Positions 5,076 to 7,734 of a DNA stretch of 7,734 nucleotides are shown one piece after another (position 1 is the stretch's first letter; the number at the start of each line of letters is the position of its first letter). The notes under the pieces were generated by a model. It searched no databases, was not told where the DNA came from, and saw nothing but the letters and a program-made list of their open reading frames with translations. Location of the stretch: the NCBI GenBank assembly GCA_024405585.1, contig JAKSOM010000043.1:1-7734 (forward strand), given 5' to 3'. Both the position numbers and the translations under genes were made by a program. The stretch comes from Acidaminococcaceae bacterium (GTDB lineage Bacteria > Bacillota > Negativicutes > Acidaminococcales > Acidaminococcaceae).

Positions 5076-5969
5076 ATGGTAATAAGCGAAACTCAGGTGA
5101 AAACCCTGTTGGAGGCCATTCCCTATCTGAGCGAGTTCAAGGGGGAGACCGTGGTGGTAAAGTATGGCGGCAATGCCATGCTGAATGATGAATTGAAGAA
5201 CAGCGTGCTGCAGGACATTGTGTTCCTGCAACAGGCGGGCATGCGTCCCGTGGTTGTGCATGGTGGCGGTCCGGAAATTACTGCCCTTTTGAAAGTTTAT
5301 AACAAGCAGACGGAGTTTGTGGCGGGCCTCAGGGTGACGGATGCGGAAACCATGGGTATCACCGAGATGGCCCTGGTGGGAAATGTGAACACGGATTTGG
5401 TGGCCCGGCTGAACAATCTTGGCGGCAAGGCGGTGGGACTGAACGGCAAGGATGCCAAACTGCTTTTGGCCAAGAAACATTTGGCGGATGTGGTGAAGGA
5501 CGGCAAGGTGGAACTGGTGGACATCGGTTTTGTGGGCGAGGTTTATCAGGTGAATACCGAAATTATCAATGTGCTTTTGGATGGGGGTTATATTCCTGTT
5601 ATTGCTCCCATCGGTTTTGGCGAGAAGGGCGAGACCTTCAATATCAATGCGGATATGGCGGCGGGAGAAATCGCCGGTGCTCTGAAGGCATCCAAATTGC
5701 TGATGCTGACGGATGTGCGGGGCATTTACAGTGCCTATCCGGATGAGAGCAGTTTTATCAGCACTTTGAGTTTTGAGATGGCCAATGAGCTTATCGTTTG
5801 CGGCAAGATTGACGGCGGTATGATTCCCAAGGTCCGCAGTTGCATCGCAGCCCTGAGCGGCGGTGCGAAGAAGGCCCATATTATTGACGGCCGTGAAAAA
5901 CATTCCATCCTGATGGAGATTTTCAGTGTGGATGGGGTTGGTACGGAAGTTGTGAAGGCAGGAAATTGA
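5076..5969 (+). CDS. argB: Acetylglutamate kinase, probably arginine-inhibited
   Basis: ArgB phosphorylates N-acetylglutamate with ATP, the committed and usually feedback-controlled step of the cyclic pathway. The 297-residue protein is an amino-acid-kinase fold enzyme. It shows VVKYGGNAM (27-35, phosphate binding), VVHGGGPEI (60-68), GLRVTD, LVGNVN, the NINADMAAGEIAGAL substrate and nucleotide region, LLMLTDVRGIY and KIDGGMIPKV. Two features are typical of hexameric arginine-sensitive NAGKs: an extra N-terminal helix before the first beta strand (about residues 1-22, ending in LSEF) and a C-terminal AHIIDGR, HSILMEIF and GVGTEV segment. Feedback inhibition is therefore likely, but it is inferred. 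The stop codon overlaps the argD start, indicating translational coupling with argD. Confidence 0.97.
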   Translation: MVISETQVKTLLEAIPYLSEFKGETVVVKYGGNAMLNDELKNSVLQDIVFLQQAGMRPVVVHGGGPEITALLKVYNKQTEFVAGLRVTDAETMGITEMALVGNVNTDLVARLNNLGGKAVGLNGKDAKLLLAKKHLADVVKDGKVELVDIGFVGEVYQVNTEIINVLLDGGYIPVIAPIGFGEKGETFNINADMAAGEIAGALKASKLLMLTDVRGIYSAYPDESSFISTLSFEMANELIVCGKIDGGMIPKVRSCIAALSGGAKKAHIIDGREKHSILMEIFSVDGVGTEVVKAGN

Positions 5970-7162
5970 TGATGGAGAGACAACAAGTAATAGATACGGC
6001 GGAAAAGTATTATCTCCCTGTGTTCGGCCGTCAGCAGCTGGTGTTGGACCATGGCAGAGGGGCCCATGTGTGGGATAAGGACGGTCGTGAATATATTGAT
6101 TTTTTGGCGGGCATTGCCGTTAACTCTTTGGGTTATGCCCATCCCGCCCAGGTGCGGGCCATTGCCGAGCAGGCGGGGAAACTTTGTCATTGTTCCAATA
6201 TTTTCTATACTGAGATTCAGGCCAAGGCGGCGGAATTGGTGTGTCAGGTCAGCGGAATGGACAGGGTATTTTTTGCAAACTCCGGTGCTGAGGCCAATGA
6301 GGGGGCTTTGAAGCTGGCGAGAAAATACGGTACTGGCAAGAGTCCGGACAAGTTCCGCATCATCACGGCCAAGATGAGTTTCCACGGCAGGACTATGGCC
6401 ACCCTGACCGCCACGGGACAACCTCATTACCAGGAAGGGTATGCCCCGCTGCCGGGGGGCTATGAGTATGTGCCTTACGGGGATATTGCCGCTTTGGAAA
6501 AGCTGATGGACGGGAATGTTTGTGCGGTGCTGTTGGAACCCATTCAGGGCGAGGGGGGCGTGCATGTTCCCTCCTATGACTATTTGTCCAAGGTGCGGGA
6601 GTTGTGTGACAAATTTGATGCCATTCTGATTTTTGACGAAATTCAAACCGGTGTGGGCCGTACCGGGGCCTGGTTCGAATATATGAATGCCGGGGTGAAG
6701 CCGGATGTGCTGACCTTTGCCAAGGGCATCGGCGGCGGGTTCCCCGTGGGGGGATTTGCTGTTCCGGAGAAATTGGCTAGGGTATTTAAACCCGGGGACC
6801 ATGGCGGCACTTTTGGGGGCAATGCCCTTGCTATGGCCAGCGTGTATGCCACTTTGAGCACCATCAAGGAAGAGGATTTAGTGGCTCAGGCACGGGAGAA
6901 GGGCGTTTATTTCAAGGGCAAACTGGAAGATTTGGCGCTGAAGTATCCTGAGAAGATTCGTGAGGTTCGGGGCCGGGGTTTGATTCTGGGTGTGGAGACC
7001 ACCAAGCCTGCCGCTCCGATTTTGCAAATGTGCCTGGATCAGGGGGTTATTGTCAATGTCACTGTGGGTAATGTGGTACGGCTGGTACCGCCTTTGGTAG
7101 TTACGAAGGCGGACATTGACAAGGCGGTTTTGGCTTTGGACAATGCTTTTGCCAAGTTCTGA
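5969..7162 (+). CDS. argD: Acetylornithine aminotransferase
   Basis: ArgD is a PLP enzyme converting N-acetylglutamate semialdehyde and glutamate to N-acetylornithine and 2-oxoglutarate; many homologues also act in lysine synthesis. The 397-residue class III aminotransferase shows FLAGIAVNSLGYAHP (45-59), FANSGAEANEGALKLAR (102-118), FHGRTMATLTATGQ (138-151), EPIQGEGGV (190-198), the PLP-ring aspartate Asp223 in FDEIQTGVGRTG and the Schiff-base Lys252 in TFAKGIGGG. The C-terminal RGRGLILGVE and NVVRLVPPL are also typical. I chose the ATG at 5969, whose first base is the last base of the argB stop. ATG 5972 and TTG 5966 are in frame and cannot be excluded. AAGGCAGGA upstream could serve as ribosome site. 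A heptamer remnant and a terminator follow directly. Confidence 0.96.
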   Translation: MMERQQVIDTAEKYYLPVFGRQQLVLDHGRGAHVWDKDGREYIDFLAGIAVNSLGYAHPAQVRAIAEQAGKLCHCSNIFYTEIQAKAAELVCQVSGMDRVFFANSGAEANEGALKLARKYGTGKSPDKFRIITAKMSFHGRTMATLTATGQPHYQEGYAPLPGGYEYVPYGDIAALEKLMDGNVCAVLLEPIQGEGGVHVPSYDYLSKVRELCDKFDAILIFDEIQTGVGRTGAWFEYMNAGVKPDVLTFAKGIGGGFPVGGFAVPEKLARVFKPGDHGGTFGGNALAMASVYATLSTIKEEDLVAQAREKGVYFKGKLEDLALKYPEKIREVRGRGLILGVETTKPAAPILQMCLDQGVIVNVTVGNVVRLVPPLVVTKADIDKAVLALDNAFAKF

Positions 7163-7174
7163 GGTTACAGGTAA
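7161..7174 (+). repeat. Two-unit heptamer remnant at the argD stop
   Basis: GAGGTTA and CAGGTAA continue the AGGT-type 7-bp unit seen after argC and argJ. The remnant starts inside the argD TGA. Ten bases (AGGTTACAGG) are identical to 4834-4843 in the array after argJ. With only two copies, chance is possible. Confidence 0.4.
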
Positions 7175-7177
7175 TTG

Positions 7178-7206
7178 TTCCCGTTGCCCCGCAACGGGAA
7201 TTTTTT
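7178..7206 (+). terminator. Rho-independent terminator after argD
   Basis: TTCCCGTTGC (7178-7187) pairs perfectly with GCAACGGGAA (7191-7200) over a CCC loop. Six T follow (7201-7206). It lies 16 nt after the argD stop and should separate the argCJBD transcript from argF. Confidence 0.9.
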
Positions 7207-7216
7207 ATAAAAATAC

Positions 7217-7244
7217 TTGATTTTTGTGTTTCTGGTGTTATAAT
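7217..7244 (+). promoter_or_regulatory. argF promoter (sigma-70/sigma-A type, extended -10)
   Basis: TTGATT (7217-7222) and TATAAT (7239-7244) are 16 bp apart, with TG one base upstream of the -10 (7236-7237). The predicted transcription start near 7251 falls at the edge of the first ARG box, so a bound ArgR would block initiation. Confidence 0.8.
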
Positions 7245-7253
7245 ACCAAGCAT

Positions 7254-7271
7254 ATTGAATTTATATGCAAT
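7254..7271 (+). promoter_or_regulatory. ARG box 1 (ArgR/AhrC operator) before argF
   Basis: ATTGAATTTATATGCAAT fits the 18-bp ARG box consensus TNTGNATWWWWATNCANA in its conserved half-sites (TTGAAT and ATGCAA). It is palindromic at 14 of 18 positions. It overlaps the expected argF transcription start. Confidence 0.75.
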
Positions 7272-7274
7272 AAT

Positions 7275-7292
7275 ATTGCAATAATATGCAAA
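7275..7292 (+). promoter_or_regulatory. ARG box 2 (ArgR/AhrC operator) before argF
   Basis: ATTGCAATAATATGCAAA is a second 18-bp box, 3 bp after the first. Centre-to-centre distance is 21 bp, i.e. two helical turns. This is the tandem arrangement known for ArgR hexamer operators in enteric bacteria. TGCAATA and TATTGCA (7266-7280) also form a palindrome between the two boxes. Confidence 0.72.
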
Positions 7293-7316
7293 ATATTTGA
7301 GAGAAGATGAGAGGTT

Positions 7317-7734
7317 ATGGGTTTAAGAAACAAGGATTTGATTTCCATACATGATTTGACTGTGGGTGAGGTGGCCCTGATTTTGGATGTGGCCGCCAAG
7401 CTGAAGAGAATGCAAAAGGAAGGGAAACCCCACAGGTATCTGGAGGGGAAGACCTTGGCCATGCTGTTCAGCAAGTCCTCCACCCGGACCAGGGTGTCAT
7501 TTGAAGTGGGGTTCCACCAACTTGGCGGTCATGCCATCTATTTGAGTGACAAGGATTCCCAGCTGGGCCGGGGTGAACCGGTGCGGGATACGGCACGGGT
7601 ATTGAGCCGTTATGTGGACGGCATTATGATTCGTACTTTCAGCCATGAGAGCGTGAAGGAATTGGCCCGGTATGCTTCCGTGCCCGTTATCAACGGTTTG
7701 ACGGATTTGTTGCATCCCTGTCAGGCTCTGACGG
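7317..7734 (+). CDS. argF: Ornithine carbamoyltransferase, 5' part (cut by the window edge)
   Basis: The first 139 codons are present without a stop. The enzyme joins carbamoyl phosphate and ornithine to give citrulline in the cytoplasm, the step after the acetylated intermediates. Visible motifs are the carbamoyl-phosphate loop [13 protein letters not shown] (51-63), the OTC-typical [21 protein letters not shown] (81-101), MIRTF with Arg106, and HPCQALT (133-139). The SQLGRGE and HPCQ context separates it from aspartate carbamoyltransferase. The ornithine-binding SMG loop lies beyond the window. The ATG at 7317 is the first start after an in-frame TGA at 7308. The GAGG just before it is only 2 nt away, so AGAAG around 7302-7306 may be the working ribosome site. 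It has its own promoter and two ARG boxes. Confidence 0.95.
   Translation, partial: MGLRNKDLISIHDLTVGEVALILDVAAKLKRMQKEGKPHRYLEGKTLAMLFSKSSTRTRVSFEVGFHQLGGHAIYLSDKDSQLGRGEPVRDTARVLSRYVDGIMIRTFSHESVKELARYASVPVINGLTDLLHPCQALT

Noticed and set aside
5735..6802. Long - strand open frames (276 and 355 codons, 5073-5903 and 5735-6802) opposite argB and argD
   Set aside because: They are antisense shadows of two well-supported genes, with low-complexity His/Gln-rich translations. One crosses the argB-argD junction.

Overview
The window carries most of an arginine biosynthesis cluster on the + strand, in the order argC - (four-helix-bundle ORF) - argJ - argB - argD - argF. argF is cut by the right edge. 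A two-gene - strand unit lies on the left: a GT51 peptidoglycan glycosyltransferase followed by a FabK-type enoyl-ACP reductase. The argCJBDF order, the flavin-type FabK reductase, strong AGGAGG-like ribosome binding sites and moderate GC point to a Bacillota organism. The Clostridia or Negativicutes seem most likely, but this is an inference from gene content and style, not an identification.

Layout. Bases 1-78 hold no gene, only a short palindrome. A strong hairpin terminator at 79-121 follows fabK (134-1078, -). The GT51 gene (1094-1960, -) is 15 bp upstream of fabK, so the two are probably cotranscribed. A divergent intergenic region of about 130 bp (1961-2093) separates them from argC (2094-3128). 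Between argC and argJ sits a small ORF of the four-helix-bundle (23S rRNA intervening-sequence / S23) family (3193-3564), bracketed by inverted arrays of a 7-bp repeat. argJ (3602-4810) is followed by about 265 bp of repeat-rich DNA, then argB (5076-5969), which overlaps argD (5969-7162). A hairpin terminator follows argD, and argF (from 7317) has its own promoter, which overlaps two tandem ARG boxes spaced exactly as in classical ArgR operators.

How the genes work together. ArgB phosphorylates N-acetylglutamate, ArgC reduces the product to the semialdehyde, ArgD transaminates it to N-acetylornithine, and ArgJ moves the acetyl group back to glutamate, releasing ornithine. ArgF carbamoylates ornithine to citrulline. 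ArgJ together with a NAGK carrying the N-terminal and C-terminal signatures of the arginine-sensitive type suggests the cyclic acetyl-recycling pathway with feedback at ArgB.

The least ordinary part is the intergenic DNA. Arrays of a degenerate heptamer (YAGGTKT-like) lie directly at the stop codons of argC, the four-helix ORF, argJ and argD. A second, unrelated heptamer (ATTRCG-type) array lies before argB, and a double-hairpin palindromic element lies between argJ and argB. The four-helix ORF with its inverted heptamer flanks looks like a small cassette inserted into an otherwise tightly organised operon.
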